DNA of 64,000 nt from Euzebya tangerina (lineage in GTDB: Bacteria; Actinomycetota; Nitriliruptoria; Euzebyales; Euzebyaceae): NCBI RefSeq assembly GCF_003074135.1, contig NZ_PPDK01000004.1, positions 62,001 to 126,000 on the forward strand, written 5' to 3'. Of the stretch, positions 49,109-58,516 are shown one piece after another. Made by a program: the position numbers and the translations under genes. Under the pieces are notes generated by a model. That model was not told where the DNA came from. It saw only the letters and a program-made list of their open reading frames with translations, and searched no databases. Every line of letters begins with the position of its first letter. Positions within the stretch are counted from its first letter, which is position 1.

Positions 49109-51781
49109 ATGACCAGCTCACGAGCAGTCCTGCTCATCCTCGCCGTCACCGCCGCGCTGCTCGCACTGCCGGGTCCCGCGGCGGCCCAGCTGTCACGCCC
49201 GACCGGACTCGATGCAACCGTCGACACCGAGCGGGTGCGGGTGCACTACACGACCGATCCGTCCTCACCCGATGCCACCGACGAGGCGTTCGCGCGGTCG
49301 GTGGCCGAGTCCACCGAGCGGGCCTACGAGCTGCTCGTCGTCGAGGAGGGCTGGACGGCGCCGGCTGACGACGGCGACCTCGGCGGTGATGGCCGGATCG
49401 ACGTGTACATCCGCGAGCTCTTCGGGCCGGACGGTCAGGCGGACGCCGACCGTTCCTGCGACCTGCCCGGCTGCTCGTCGGTGTCGGGCTACTTCAGCCT
49501 CGACCCCCAGTTCCTCGGCGGCGAACTCGACGGGCTCGTGATCCACGAGCTGCACCACGTCATCCAGTCGGCCATCAGCCAGGGCACGGAGCCGTGGTTC
49601 AAAGAGGCCACGTCGACCTACGAGGAGGTCGAGAACAGCGATCGCGTCCGGACCTTCGACGTCGGCGAGTACGCGAGGACGACGACGACCCCGCTCGACC
49701 GGGCCGAGTCGGTCGGTGAGGGGTTCGACCCGCAGCGGTTCTACGGCTCCCACGTGCTCCTGCAGTGGATCGGCGCCCGCCACGGGCTGCAGACGATCCA
49801 GCAGGCGTGGCAGGTCTCGGCGTCGACCAACGGCCTGGCCCTCCCTGCCCTCGACCAGGTGCTCGCCGAGCGCGACAGCTCCTTTCCCGTCGAGTTCCTC
49901 GGCTTCGCCGCCGCCTCCGCGGCCTGGAACCAGCCGGGCACGTTCCCCCGTGACACCGTGGAGGGCCGCGAACTCGTCTACCCGACCGTCGAGCGACAGG
50001 GTCGACTCGAGGCCGATGACGCGATCGACGTGACGCTCGATCACGCGTCGTATGCCGTCTACGACGTCGCTCCGACTCGGGACATGACCATCACGGTGAC
50101 CACGGCCCCGTACCTGCTGGGTGGGGCTGCCCTCGTCGTCGAGCAGCTCGACGGGACGGTTCAGACCACCCTCAGCCCGTTCGAGGACGGCTCTGCCGAG
50201 GTCTCGTTCCTCGGCGTCGAGGAGGCGACCGCCGTGTCGCTCGTGGTCGTGAACGCGGAGTTCGAGAACCGTGGCGTCGAGCCGGACGACGTCGACGCGC
50301 AGGTGCAGCTGACGTCTGGAGGGGGTGCGATCCCCACCGGCGAGCCGGTCTCAGCCCGCGTCGAGGGTTCCAACCGCTACGCGACGGCCGCGAGCCTGGC
50401 CGCCCTCGACCGTCCCGACGGCGCCGACACCGTCATCCTTGCCCGTGCCGACGACTTCCCGGACGCCCTGGCTGCCTCGGCGCTGTCCCCCGGTGGAACG
50501 GTGCCGGTGCTCGTCACCGACACCGAGCGGCTGAACCTCGAGACCGAGCAGGCGCTGGCCGACCTCGGTCCCTCAACCGTCTTGGTCATGGGCGGCACGG
50601 ACGCCGTCTCCGAGGCGGTGGTCGACGCGCTACCGGCCTCGATCGCCGACATCCGCCGCGTCGAGGGGCCCAACCGTTTCGCCACCGCCGCCGACGCGGC
50701 ATCGCTCTTGGCGGAGCGCACCACCGGTGAGGTCGAGTTCGCGCGCTCGGCGTTCCTCGCCGACGGCGGCGACTTCGCCGCCGCTCTGGCTGCCGGTCCA
50801 GCAGCCGCCCAGCAGGGCTTCCCGATCCTCCTCGCCGAGCAGGATCGCCTCCCCGAAGAGACCGAGGCCGCCCTGGTCGACACCGAGATCGAGCGCGTCT
50901 ACCTGCTCGGGGGCCCCGACGAGTTGGGCACCGAGGTCGAGGCCGTGGTCGCCGACCTCGGCATCGAGGTGACCCGTATCGCGGGTGCCGACCGCCTCGG
51001 CACGGTCGAGGCCGTCGCGGCCGCGTCCCTCGAGCGCGGCTGGGTCGCCGGTCAGGGCGTGCTGCTCGGCCGCGGCGACCTGTTCGTCGACGTCCTCGCC
51101 GCCGGTCCGCACGGCGCCGCCACCGGGTCGCCGATCGTTCTGACCCAGTCGCCGGACGTCCTCGGCACCGGCGCGACGTCGTTCCTGGCTGACCCGTCGC
51201 TCCCCCTGCCGGACTACGTGCGGGCGATCGGCGGGAGCACCGCCGTGCAGCCGGACGTCTTGGGCGCGGCAGTGGCCGCCACGACGCGTCGCGGTCCGGT
51301 CGACGTGGAAGATGGACTTGCCTTCAGCCTCTTCGGCGTGGGGGACGACCAGCAGACGACGTTGCCGGCCGATGGGTCCGCTCAACTGACCGTCGAGGGG
51401 ATCTTCCCCGACCAGTTGCTGCCCGAGGTGTTCGAGGTCGCCCTCTTCCCCTGTACCGGGCAGCCCGAGCCGATCGACGGCGTGGACGTCCTGCTGACCG
51501 ACGCCGACGACGACGGTCGGGCCGACGGTCCTGGCTCGTCGGACGCCGGTGCGGTGGCCATCGGCTCTCTGGAGGGGAGGCCGATCGACACGGTCGCGGC
51601 GCTGCACGACGCGCCCGTCGGTGACGACAACGTCCTGACGTTCGAGCTCACAGGCGGGGGAACCCCCGACTGCGCGATCCTCGTGGTGTGGGAGGATGCC
51701 GACGGCGACGGCCAGCTCCGCCTGGCCACCGACGGCCGGCCGGCGGAGAGCTTCGGTACGACCCGGGTGACCATCGAGTAG
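49109..51781 (+). CDS. Secreted metalloprotease-like protein with cell-wall-binding repeats
   Basis: Length is 890 residues from ATG 49109, with CGGAG eight bases upstream. The signal peptide ends near residue 26 (LLALPGPAAAQ). The zinc motif HELHHVIQ is at 146-153, with a downstream acidic cluster in WFKEATSTYEEVE that can give the third ligand, as in MXAN_6640-type putative metalloproteases. A central region of about 200 residues is unassigned. Cell-wall-binding repeat 2 units follow (RVEGSNRYATAASLA, RRVEGPNRFATAADAA, RIAGADRLGTVEAVA, each with a VLVMGG/VYLLGG strand). The C-terminus holds two DxDxDG-type acidic loops (TDADDDGRADG and EDADGDGQL). It is the second such protein in the window; the catalytic fold differs from the first. 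Confidence 0.85.
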   Translation: MTSSRAVLLILAVTAALLALPGPAAAQLSRPTGLDATVDTERVRVHYTTDPSSPDATDEAFARSVAESTERAYELLVVEEGWTAPADDGDLGGDGRIDVYIRELFGPDGQADADRSCDLPGCSSVSGYFSLDPQFLGGELDGLVIHELHHVIQSAISQGTEPWFKEATSTYEEVENSDRVRTFDVGEYARTTTTPLDRAESVGEGFDPQRFYGSHVLLQWIGARHGLQTIQQAWQVSASTNGLALPALDQVLAERDSSFPVEFLGFAAASAAWNQPGTFPRDTVEGRELVYPTVERQGRLEADDAIDVTLDHASYAVYDVAPTRDMTITVTTAPYLLGGAALVVEQLDGTVQTTLSPFEDGSAEVSFLGVEEATAVSLVVVNAEFENRGVEPDDVDAQVQLTSGGGAIPTGEPVSARVEGSNRYATAASLAALDRPDGADTVILARADDFPDALAASALSPGGTVPVLVTDTERLNLETEQALADLGPSTVLVMGGTDAVSEAVVDALPASIADIRRVEGPNRFATAADAASLLAERTTGEVEFARSAFLADGGDFAAALAAGPAAAQQGFPILLAEQDRLPEETEAALVDTEIERVYLLGGPDELGTEVEAVVADLGIEVTRIAGADRLGTVEAVAAASLERGWVAGQGVLLGRGDLFVDVLAAGPHGAATGSPIVLTQSPDVLGTGATSFLADPSLPLPDYVRAIGGSTAVQPDVLGAAVAATTRRGPVDVEDGLAFSLFGVGDDQQTTLPADGSAQLTVEGIFPDQLLPEVFEVALFPCTGQPEPIDGVDVLLTDADDDGRADGPGSSDAGAVAIGSLEGRPIDTVAALHDAPVGDDNVLTFELTGGGTPDCAILVVWEDADGDGQLRLATDGRPAESFGTTRVTIE

Positions 51782-51898
51782 TGGTCCGGTGTGCTGGCTG
51801 GGTCAGGTCGCGTCGTCGGGGATCCTGACCTCGCTGATCGACGGCGCCGACACGGTGAGGGCATCCGGTGGTGGCGACCAGCAAACCTCGCATCAGCA

Positions 51899-52876
51899 TC
51901 AGAGGTGCGGCCGGACCTCCTCGGTGAAGAAGCGGATGGTCGCCTCGACATCGTTGCCGATCGGGATCAGCGAGAGGTTGCGGAAGCCGGCGTCGACGAA
52001 CCCGGTGATGGCCTCGGCGTAGGACTGCGGGTCGGGGCCGTGCGGGACGACGTCGGCCATGTCTGCGGGCTCGGCCAGTTCGGTCGCCGCCGCGAAGTTG
52101 ACCGGGTTCGGGAGCTCGGACATCACCTTCCAGCCCGACAGGGCGAAGCGCATCTTCTCGTGTGCCAGGCGCAGCCCCTCCTCCGCGGTGTCGGCGTAGG
52201 CCATGGGCACCTCCGACCAGGTCTGGGCCGCATCGCCGCCGCGCTCGCCCCAGCCAGCGATCAGGTCCGGATCAGCGTCGGTGGCCATGATCCCGTCGGC
52301 CTCGACGGCGGCTGCGAGGTCCAGCGACTGGTCACCCGAGACGCCGAGCACGATCCGCATCGGCGTCTCCGGCAGGTCGTAGATCCGGACGTCGTCGGCG
52401 GTGAAGTGCTCGCCCCGGTAGCTCTGGAACCCGCCCTCGCCGAGCAGCGAGATGATCTCGCACGCCTCGCGGAGCATCTCGTGCCGGACCGCGACCGACG
52501 GGAACGGCTTGCCGGTGACGTGTTCGTTGAGCCGCTCGCCAGCGCCGAGCGCCAGGGTGAAGGGGTGGTCGCTCATCGCGGCCACGGTGGCGGCGGCTTG
52601 GGCGATGATCACCGGGTGGTAGCGGCCGATGGGGCAGGTCAACCCGGTCGCCATCTCGATGCTCGTCGCCGCCGCGACCCCGCCGAGGACGGACCAGGCG
52701 AAGGGCGAGTGGTCGTGCTCGGGGAGCCAGGGGTGGATGTGGTCGGAGATGCAGACGAAGTCGAGGCCTGCCTCCTCGGCCATCTGCGCCTGTCGGACGA
52801 GCGCTCGTGGGCCGTACAGCTCAGACATGAGCTTGAGGCCGAAGCGGGGGGATCCTGTCGCTGGGGTGCTGGTCAT
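51899..52876 (-). CDS. F420-dependent LLM-class oxidoreductase
   Basis: Length is 325 residues. It is a luciferase-like TIM barrel with features of the F420 glucose-6-phosphate dehydrogenase-like group: RFGLKLMSELYGPRALVRQAQMAEEAGLDFVCISDHIHPW, WSVLGGVAAATSIEMATGLTCPIGRYHPVIIAQAAATVAAMS, and LALGAGERLNEHVTG. The cis-peptide and His positions of the family appear present. Cofactor F420 is inferred from family. It follows gatB by 22 bp on the same strand; AAGGGG lies just before the start. Confidence 0.84.
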   Translation of the reverse strand: MTSTPATGSPRFGLKLMSELYGPRALVRQAQMAEEAGLDFVCISDHIHPWLPEHDHSPFAWSVLGGVAAATSIEMATGLTCPIGRYHPVIIAQAAATVAAMSDHPFTLALGAGERLNEHVTGKPFPSVAVRHEMLREACEIISLLGEGGFQSYRGEHFTADDVRIYDLPETPMRIVLGVSGDQSLDLAAAVEADGIMATDADPDLIAGWGERGGDAAQTWSEVPMAYADTAEEGLRLAHEKMRFALSGWKVMSELPNPVNFAAATELAEPADMADVVPHGPDPQSYAEAITGFVDAGFRNLSLIPIGNDVEATIRFFTEEVRPHL

Positions 52877-52898
52877 GGGCCACCCCTTCCCGGCGGCG

Positions 52899-54404
52899 CT
52901 AGCTGGTCAACTTCTCCGCCAGCAGTTGGTTCACCACCGCCGGGTTGGCCTTGCCCTGCGTCGCCCGCATGACGCCGCCCACCAGGGCCCCGATGGCCTT
53001 GGTGTTGCCGTCCCGGACCTTCTGGGCCGCATCGGCCTGCTCGGCGATCACCTGCTCGACGATGCGCTCCAGCTCGCCGGTGTCGCTGACCTGCTCGTGG
53101 TCAGCCGCCAGCTCGGTCGGTGAGCCCTTGCCGGCCATGACGTCGGCCAGGACCTTGCGCGCCCCACCCTTGGCCAGCGTCCCGTCGGCGATGAGCGCGA
53201 GCAGCGCTGCCAGATCCTCGCCGCTGAGGACCTCGGTTGCCGGGCGGCCGTGTTCGTTCTGCCAGGCCGCCACCTCGTTGGTCAGCCACTTGGTGGCCTC
53301 GTTGGCGTCGACGCCCGGCTGCTTGGCAGCGAGGGCGGCGTCGAGCAGGGGCACCAGGCCGGCGTCGTACAGCACGACGGCGTCCCCCGCGTCCACCCCG
53401 ACCTCCTGGGTCAGCCGGGCGCGAGTCTGTGCCGGCAGCTCCGGCAGCGAGGCGCGGATCTGTTCGATCCACTCGGGGTCGGGGGCCACCTCGACCAGGT
53501 CGGGGTCGGGGAAGTACCGGTAGTCGTCCAGTGTCTCCTTGCGCCGGAGGGTGGAGGTCCGACCGGCATCCTCGTTCCAGTGCCGCGTCTCCTGCACGAC
53601 CGTTCCACCTGAGCTGAGGACGTCGACCTGACGGGTGATCTCGTAGGAGATGGCCCGTCCGAGAGACCGGACGGAGTTGAGGTTCTTGACCTCGGCCCTT
53701 GTGCCGTACGGCGTCCCCGGCCGGTGGACGGACACGTTGGCGTCACACCGCATCGACCCCTCCTCCAGCTTCGCGTCGGAGATGCCGAGCGCCAGGACGA
53801 TGGCCCGCAGCTCGGTCAGGTAGGCCTGCGCTTCGTCGGCGCTGCGGATGTCGGGCTCGGAGACGCACTCGAGCAGTGGGACGCCTGCTCGGTTGTAGTC
53901 GACGAGCGAGTACGAGGCGCCGGCGATCCGACCGGTCTCACCGGCGTGTGTGGTCTTGCCGGCATCCTCCTCCATGTGCACCCGGGTGATGCCGACACGC
54001 TTGGTCCCGCCGTCGGGCAGGGTGACGTCGAGGTGCCCCTGCCCGCAGATGGGGATGTCGTACTGGGAGATCTGGTAGTTCTTCGGCATGTCCGGATAGA
54101 AGTAGTTCTTCCGGTGGAACTGGCTGGACGGCTCGATCGCGCAGTCGAGGGCGAGACCGAGCCTGATGGCGTACTCCACAGCCGTGCCGTTGACGACGGG
54201 CAGGGTGCCGGGGAGCCCCAGGTCGACCGCGCTCACCCGCGTGTTCGGGTCGCCGCCGAAGGCGTTGGGGCAGGCCGAGAACATCTTGGTCTTCGTCGAC
54301 AGCTCGACGTGGACCTCGAGGCCGATGACGGCCTGGTAGACGGTCCCGTCGGGGCCGGTGGTGGTGGTGTCGTTGGCGTCAGCGGCGTCGGTGGTGGTAC
54401 TCAT
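52899..54404 (-). CDS. gatB: Asp-tRNA(Asn)/Glu-tRNA(Gln) amidotransferase subunit B
   Basis: Length is 501 residues. It binds the misacylated tRNA and transfers ammonia. Motifs are [60 protein letters not shown] and [11 protein letters not shown]. The C-terminal YqeY-like tail is present. Its ATG overlaps the gatA stop by 4 bp. The complex supplies Gln-tRNA or Asn-tRNA where direct synthetases are missing. Confidence 0.94.
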   Translation of the reverse strand: MSTTTDAADANDTTTTGPDGTVYQAVIGLEVHVELSTKTKMFSACPNAFGGDPNTRVSAVDLGLPGTLPVVNGTAVEYAIRLGLALDCAIEPSSQFHRKNYFYPDMPKNYQISQYDIPICGQGHLDVTLPDGGTKRVGITRVHMEEDAGKTTHAGETGRIAGASYSLVDYNRAGVPLLECVSEPDIRSADEAQAYLTELRAIVLALGISDAKLEEGSMRCDANVSVHRPGTPYGTRAEVKNLNSVRSLGRAISYEITRQVDVLSSGGTVVQETRHWNEDAGRTSTLRRKETLDDYRYFPDPDLVEVAPDPEWIEQIRASLPELPAQTRARLTQEVGVDAGDAVVLYDAGLVPLLDAALAAKQPGVDANEATKWLTNEVAAWQNEHGRPATEVLSGEDLAALLALIADGTLAKGGARKVLADVMAGKGSPTELAADHEQVSDTGELERIVEQVIAEQADAAQKVRDGNTKAIGALVGGVMRATQGKANPAVVNQLLAEKLTS

Positions 54405-55918
54405 GCCGTCGGTGCCTCCAGTGCGTTCGCGCCACGTGGGGTCAGGTCTAGGTCGAGGTCAGCCTCGAGTGCAGCCGCGGTCTGCAGCATGACCGGCTCG
54501 CCGAGCAGCGGCCCGATGAGTTGCAGGCCAACCGGTAGGCCGTCGCGGCCCTCGGCCTCGGGTGCGCCGTCGTCGAAGCCGACCGGCAGACTCATGGCCG
54601 GCATGCCCGCAAGGCTCGCGGGGACGGCGTAGATGTCGTTGAGGTACATCGCCAGCGGATCAGCCGTCTTGTCCCCCAGCGGGAAGGCCACCGTCGGGCA
54701 GGTCGGGCCCACCAACACGTCGGCCTGGTCGAAGGCGGCCGCGAAGTCGCGGATGATCAGCGTCCGGACCTTCTGGGCCTGGCCGTAGTAGGCGTCGAAG
54801 TAGCCGGCTGAGAGGGCGTAGGTGCCGATCATGATGCGACGCTTGACCTCGGCGCCGAAGCCGGCGGCGCGCGTGGCGGCCATCATCTCGTGTGTGGTCG
54901 CTCCGTCGACGCGCAGGCCGTAGCGCACCCCGTCGTAGCGGGAGAGGTTGGCCGAGGCCTCCGATGGCGCGATCAGGTAGTACGCCGGCAGGCCGTAGGA
55001 GGCGTGGGGCAGCGTCACCTCCACGATCTCAGCACCCAGGGCGGCCAGCCGGTCGATGGCGTGTCGGACGGCGGTCATGACGCCGGGGTCGGCTTCCGCG
55101 CCGCCGCCGGTGCCCATCCACTCCGTCACGATGCCGACCCTGAGCCCCTCGACACCGGCGTCGAGCCCCTCAGTGTAGGAGGTCATCGGCTCGGGGATCG
55201 AGGTCGAGTCGAGGGGGTCGTGGCCACAGATGGCCTGCAGGCCCACCGCCGCGTCGTGGACGGTCCGACCGAAGGTGCCGGCCTGGTCCAGGGAGCTTGC
55301 GAAGGCGATCAGGCCGTACCGGGAGGCTCGCCCGTAGGTCGGCTTGATGCCCACGGTGCCGGTCACGGAGGCGGGTTGGCGGATCGATCCCCCCGTGTCG
55401 GTGCCGAGCGAGAGCGGCGAGTGGAAGCCGGCGACCGCAGCGGCCGACCCGCCGGAGGAGCCGCCGGGGATCCGACCGAGGTCCCACGGGTTGTGGGTGT
55501 CCCCCCAGGCGGAGTTCTCGGTGGAGGAGCCCATCGCGAACTCGTCCATGTTGGTCTTGCCCAGGATGATGCCGCCGGCCTGCTTGACCTTGCTGACCAC
55601 GGTGGCGTCATAGGGCGGGCGGAAGCCCTCGAGGATCTTCGAGCCGGCGGTCGTCGCCACTCCCGTCAGGCACATCAGGTCCTTGATGGCGACCGGGATT
55701 CCTGCCAGTGGCCCCACGGACTCGCCGGCGGCCCGGCTGGTGTCGATGGCCTCGGCGTCCGCAAGTGCCTGCTCGGCCGTCATCTCGAGCCACGCACCGA
55801 GGCGCTCGTCGGTGGCGGCGATCCGGTCCAGGTGGGCCTGGGTGACCTCGACGGCGGAGGTGTCACCGACGGCCATGGCCTGGGTGAGCTGGGCGGCGGT
55901 CTTGGTGACGAGGCTCAC
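54401..55918 (-). CDS. gatA: Asp-tRNA(Asn)/Glu-tRNA(Gln) amidotransferase subunit A
   Basis: Length is 505 residues from GTG 55918. The amidase triad is present: Lys in [13 protein letters not shown], the Ser-rich loop [12 protein letters not shown], and the nucleophile in [13 protein letters not shown]. It releases ammonia from glutamine. GTGA overlaps gatC, and ATGA overlaps gatB, so the three are tightly coupled. Confidence 0.94.
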   Translation of the reverse strand: MSLVTKTAAQLTQAMAVGDTSAVEVTQAHLDRIAATDERLGAWLEMTAEQALADAEAIDTSRAAGESVGPLAGIPVAIKDLMCLTGVATTAGSKILEGFRPPYDATVVSKVKQAGGIILGKTNMDEFAMGSSTENSAWGDTHNPWDLGRIPGGSSGGSAAAVAGFHSPLSLGTDTGGSIRQPASVTGTVGIKPTYGRASRYGLIAFASSLDQAGTFGRTVHDAAVGLQAICGHDPLDSTSIPEPMTSYTEGLDAGVEGLRVGIVTEWMGTGGGAEADPGVMTAVRHAIDRLAALGAEIVEVTLPHASYGLPAYYLIAPSEASANLSRYDGVRYGLRVDGATTHEMMAATRAAGFGAEVKRRIMIGTYALSAGYFDAYYGQAQKVRTLIIRDFAAAFDQADVLVGPTCPTVAFPLGDKTADPLAMYLNDIYAVPASLAGMPAMSLPVGFDDGAPEAEGRDGLPVGLQLIGPLLGEPVMLQTAAALEADLDLDLTPRGANALEAPTA

Positions 55919-56265
55919 TGGCGCTCACCCACGCTCTGCTGGCCCAAGGGGGCGGCTCCCCCTTCCGAACCCCCCTCACCCACTATTCTCGGAACCCGGA
56001 ACTGCGTGTCCTGCTCGGCCGGCGCGTTGGCGATGACCTCCTCGGGTGGGAGGGGCTCACCGACCTCCTCATCGCTGCGGAAGACGTTCTTCAGCGGGTA
56101 GGCGTGCGACGTCGGGGGAACCTCGGAGACGGCCACCTCACCGACCTTCTCGGCGTAGGCCAGGATCTCGGCCAACTGCGGGACCAGGCCCTGGACCTCC
56201 TCGTCGGTCAGGGCCAGCTGGGCCAGGTTGGCGACGTGCCGCACGTCGTCTTCGGAGAGAGCCAT
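55915..56265 (-). CDS. gatC: Asp-tRNA(Asn)/Glu-tRNA(Gln) amidotransferase subunit C
   Basis: Length is 116 residues. [42 protein letters not shown] is the conserved core, and [11 protein letters not shown] is the usual end. About 20 extra residues follow ([21 protein letters not shown]), unusual for a family of about 95-100. It stabilises GatA. The start is supported by TAGCGT 7 nt upstream. Confidence 0.9.
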   Translation of the reverse strand: MALSEDDVRHVANLAQLALTDEEVQGLVPQLAEILAYAEKVGEVAVSEVPPTSHAYPLKNVFRSDEEVGEPLPPEEVIANAPAEQDTQFRVPRIVGEGGSEGGAAPLGQQSVGERQ

Positions 56266-56272
56266 GGCCGGA

Positions 56273-56278
56273 ACGCTA
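56273..56278 (-). promoter_or_regulatory. -10 element, probable leaderless start of gatCAB operon
   Basis: TAGCGT on the minus strand is followed by 7 nt and ATG 56265. Confidence 0.5.
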
Positions 56279-56329
56279 GCGGCAGGTCGAAGAACCGTCT
56301 GACCTGCATCATGATGTTAGGTCTGGTGC

Positions 56330-56549
56330 ATGCGTACGACGTTCCTTGGAGGACGATGTGCCGGCGGAGCATGAGCGCCTGCGACGTGCGGAGGGAATCG
56401 GGATCAGCGAGGCCGTGAATCGGCTGATCCGGGCGGGCCTCGCGGCGCCCCCCGCCGCACGCCCGTATCTGCATCGTACAGCTGCGGTCGGCATCACCGT
56501 CGACGTCGCCAACGTCGGCGAGGTGCTCGACCTGCTCGACCAGGCCTAG
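56330..56549 (+). pseudogene. VapB-like ribbon-helix-helix antitoxin, frameshifted
   Basis: ATG 56330 opens with MRTTF, and after CTT/TTG at 56345-56348 the reading continues in another frame as LEDDVPAEHERLRRAEGIGISEAVNRLIRAGLA. Together these match the RHH antitoxin start MRTTxYLDDDV...RRAEG, with one residue lacking two bases near 56345. A TTG at 56346 could in theory start the downstream frame of 67 codons, but the DNA-binding strand would be lost. The gene sits directly before a decayed PIN toxin. Confidence 0.6.
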
Positions 56550-56550
56550 C

Positions 56551-56832
56551 TCTTGCTGGTCGACGCCAACCTGCTGCTCTACGCCGTCGACACGGCGAGC
56601 CCTGATCATGGCCCGGGGCGGCCTGGCTGAGCGCCGTCCTGCAGGGTCGCAGGCGTGTCGGGCTGTCGTGGCCGGACTGGTCGGCCGACATCAGATCACC
56701 GGCAACCTGGTGCCGGACGCCATGCTCGCGGCCCTGGCCCTGGAGCATGGCTTGACCGTGTACAGCGCCGACACCGACTTCGCCCGCTTCGACGAGCTCA
56801 ACTGGGTCCACCCCCTGTGGACCGGTTCGTGA
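56551..56832 (+). pseudogene. VapC-like PIN-domain toxin remnant
   Basis: LLLVDANLLLYAVDTASPDH at 56551-56610 is the N-terminal PIN motif with the first catalytic Asp. RRVGLSWP appears near 56648 in another frame, and ITGNLVPDAMLAALALEHGLTVYSADTDFARFDELNWVHPL at 56695-56817 is the C-terminal half with the last Asp residues. The middle, about 60 residues in intact homologues, is missing, and the parts are in different frames. The gene is therefore broken. Confidence 0.65.
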
Positions 56833-56909
56833 GGCAACCGGGGGACGAGGTGCCGGACATCGTGCTTCGTGAGCGTGGACCAGCCGGTCCGGTTCGGATC
56901 GTCTCTCGG

Positions 56910-58220
56910 CTACTCGACGCAGCCGGTGACGCTGCTCAGGATCCAGCTGCCGTCCTCCAGTTGCCGCACCGTGGCGCGGAGAACCTCTCTGTTGCTGCTC
57001 ACGACCGTGCCGACCTCGCCCATGATCCGGATCTCCTCGTCATCTGCCTCTTGCCTGAGGCGCTCGTAGAGAGCGGTCTCCGGGGTGGCTGAACCCCTGG
57101 CGTCCGCTCCCAAGATGCCGGGGCCTTCGCCGAACCGATCGTCGGTCAGACAGTCCAGCTGACCGTCGATGATCGTGCCGTCTGGCGCGATGGGCGCCTC
57201 ATCCGCTGGGACGGTGCCTGCCTCGGCAACGTCGGGTTCCTCGGCGTCGTCGGATTCCCGGGCGTCGCCCGGGCCAGGCTCAGTGGTGGGACCGGCACCG
57301 GGTCGCCGGATGACCGGGACTACGGCTCGGGCGATCTCCGACTCCTGGCCATCCTGCACGACGATCTGGACGAGGTCGCCCCCCTCCAGCGCCTGACCGG
57401 GAAGGTCGAGCTCGACCTGTGAGCCACCCGGTGAGGCGACCAGCGGCTCCCCCATCTGTTGGGTGCTCTCGATCGGCCCGGCGACGGTGAAGCCAGTCGC
57501 TGCGAACGACTCGGCGCCGTCGAACACGCCCATGCCGGAGCCCAGCGTGAGCGCGACGCTGCCGGTTGGGTCGACGATGGCCTGCGGCTCCACCCGCACG
57601 TCGGGGCCGACATCGCCGATCAGCGGTTCGACCGGACCCGCGACCACCTCGAAGGTGGCAGTGCGCTCACCTCGGGCGTCCTTGACGATCCGGTACTCAC
57701 CGTCGTCCAGGGGCGGGAGGCGGAGTTGTTCGACGATGCCGACTCCGGGCGTCTGATCGCCAACCACGAGCGCGATGCCCTCGATCGGGAACTCGTCCTG
57801 GGGGACGAAGCCGTAGTACCCCTCCCCCGCACCCGCGTAGGACGTCCCGAACGCCGCGACGTACTCCCAGCCACCGTCGACCAAGCGCTCGATCCGACCA
57901 GCCGGTGAGTACTCAATCCTCACGCCTGGCTCATCGACGACGGCGAGGAGCACCGTCTGCTCGGGACCGACTCGCTCGTGACTGAACCACAACCCGTCGG
58001 TGTGACCGGCCAGGGCTTGGACACCCTCCGTCGACATCGCGTCCGGGGCGCCCCCGCCGACCTCCTGCCGCCCCGGTTCCGTAGGTGGACCGCCGACCGG
58101 GTCAGGAGCGGCCCCGCTGCACGCCGCCAGCGCGACGACCGCGATGCTGAGGAAGAGCATCCGACCGATCGGGAAGCAGACACGCCGAAGGCGCCTTCCC
58201 AGTTCGCCGCTCGCGCTCAT
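56910..58220 (-). CDS. Lipoprotein of unknown function
   Basis: Length is 436 residues. A basic N-terminus and hydrophobic stretch end in the lipobox VALAAC near residue 34, so it should be lipidated and anchored outside the membrane. ATG 58163 (MLFLSIAVVALAAC) is an alternative start. The mature part is Gly/Pro/Asp/Glu-rich and includes VRIEYSPAGRIERLVDGGWEYVAAF and YYGFVPQDEFPIEGIALVVGDQ, which resemble a two-lobed beta domain. An acidic linker (about 320-355) precedes a C-terminal segment with two Cys (QLDCLTD and VTGCVE). I recognise no family. Confidence 0.7.
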   Translation of the reverse strand: MSASGELGRRLRRVCFPIGRMLFLSIAVVALAACSGAAPDPVGGPPTEPGRQEVGGGAPDAMSTEGVQALAGHTDGLWFSHERVGPEQTVLLAVVDEPGVRIEYSPAGRIERLVDGGWEYVAAFGTSYAGAGEGYYGFVPQDEFPIEGIALVVGDQTPGVGIVEQLRLPPLDDGEYRIVKDARGERTATFEVVAGPVEPLIGDVGPDVRVEPQAIVDPTGSVALTLGSGMGVFDGAESFAATGFTVAGPIESTQQMGEPLVASPGGSQVELDLPGQALEGGDLVQIVVQDGQESEIARAVVPVIRRPGAGPTTEPGPGDARESDDAEEPDVAEAGTVPADEAPIAPDGTIIDGQLDCLTDDRFGEGPGILGADARGSATPETALYERLRQEADDEEIRIMGEVGTVVSSNREVLRATVRQLEDGSWILSSVTGCVE

Positions 58221-58304
58221 GGTCTATCCGACGCCGGCAACGACCGAAGGGTTCCTGGTACGAGGGTCGGGCTGTCCGTCGTCCTCCCCCATGGCCATCA
58301 CTAG

Positions 58305-58452
58305 GTCGAACTGCCTCCAGACGGGCGTCCCACAGGTTGGGGTGGAGGCAGAACGACTCACCCGGCCCCGAGAATCCGCGGTCTGAGGCTTTCGGCGGAG
58401 GCAAGACGACCGCAGGTGGAGGCGGAACGACCAGTTGGCAAGCCTCCACCCC
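58305..58452. repeat. Intergenic cluster of GGTGGAGGC-R-GAACGAC repeats
   Basis: GGTGGAGGCAGAACGAC (58341-58357) and GGTGGAGGCGGAACGAC (58415-58431) are near-identical. GGAGGCAAGACGAC (58397-58410) is a degraded copy. GTCGAACTGCCTCC (58305-58318) and AAGCCTCCACCCC (58440-58452) are inverted copies. All lie in the 296-bp gap between leuB and the lipoprotein gene, which holds no gene. Confidence 0.6.
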
Positions 58453-58516
58453 GGTCGGACTGCGACCACAGCCCGGCCGCCTACAGGTGTCGCTTCACCG
58501 GCCTGGGACTCCTCCC

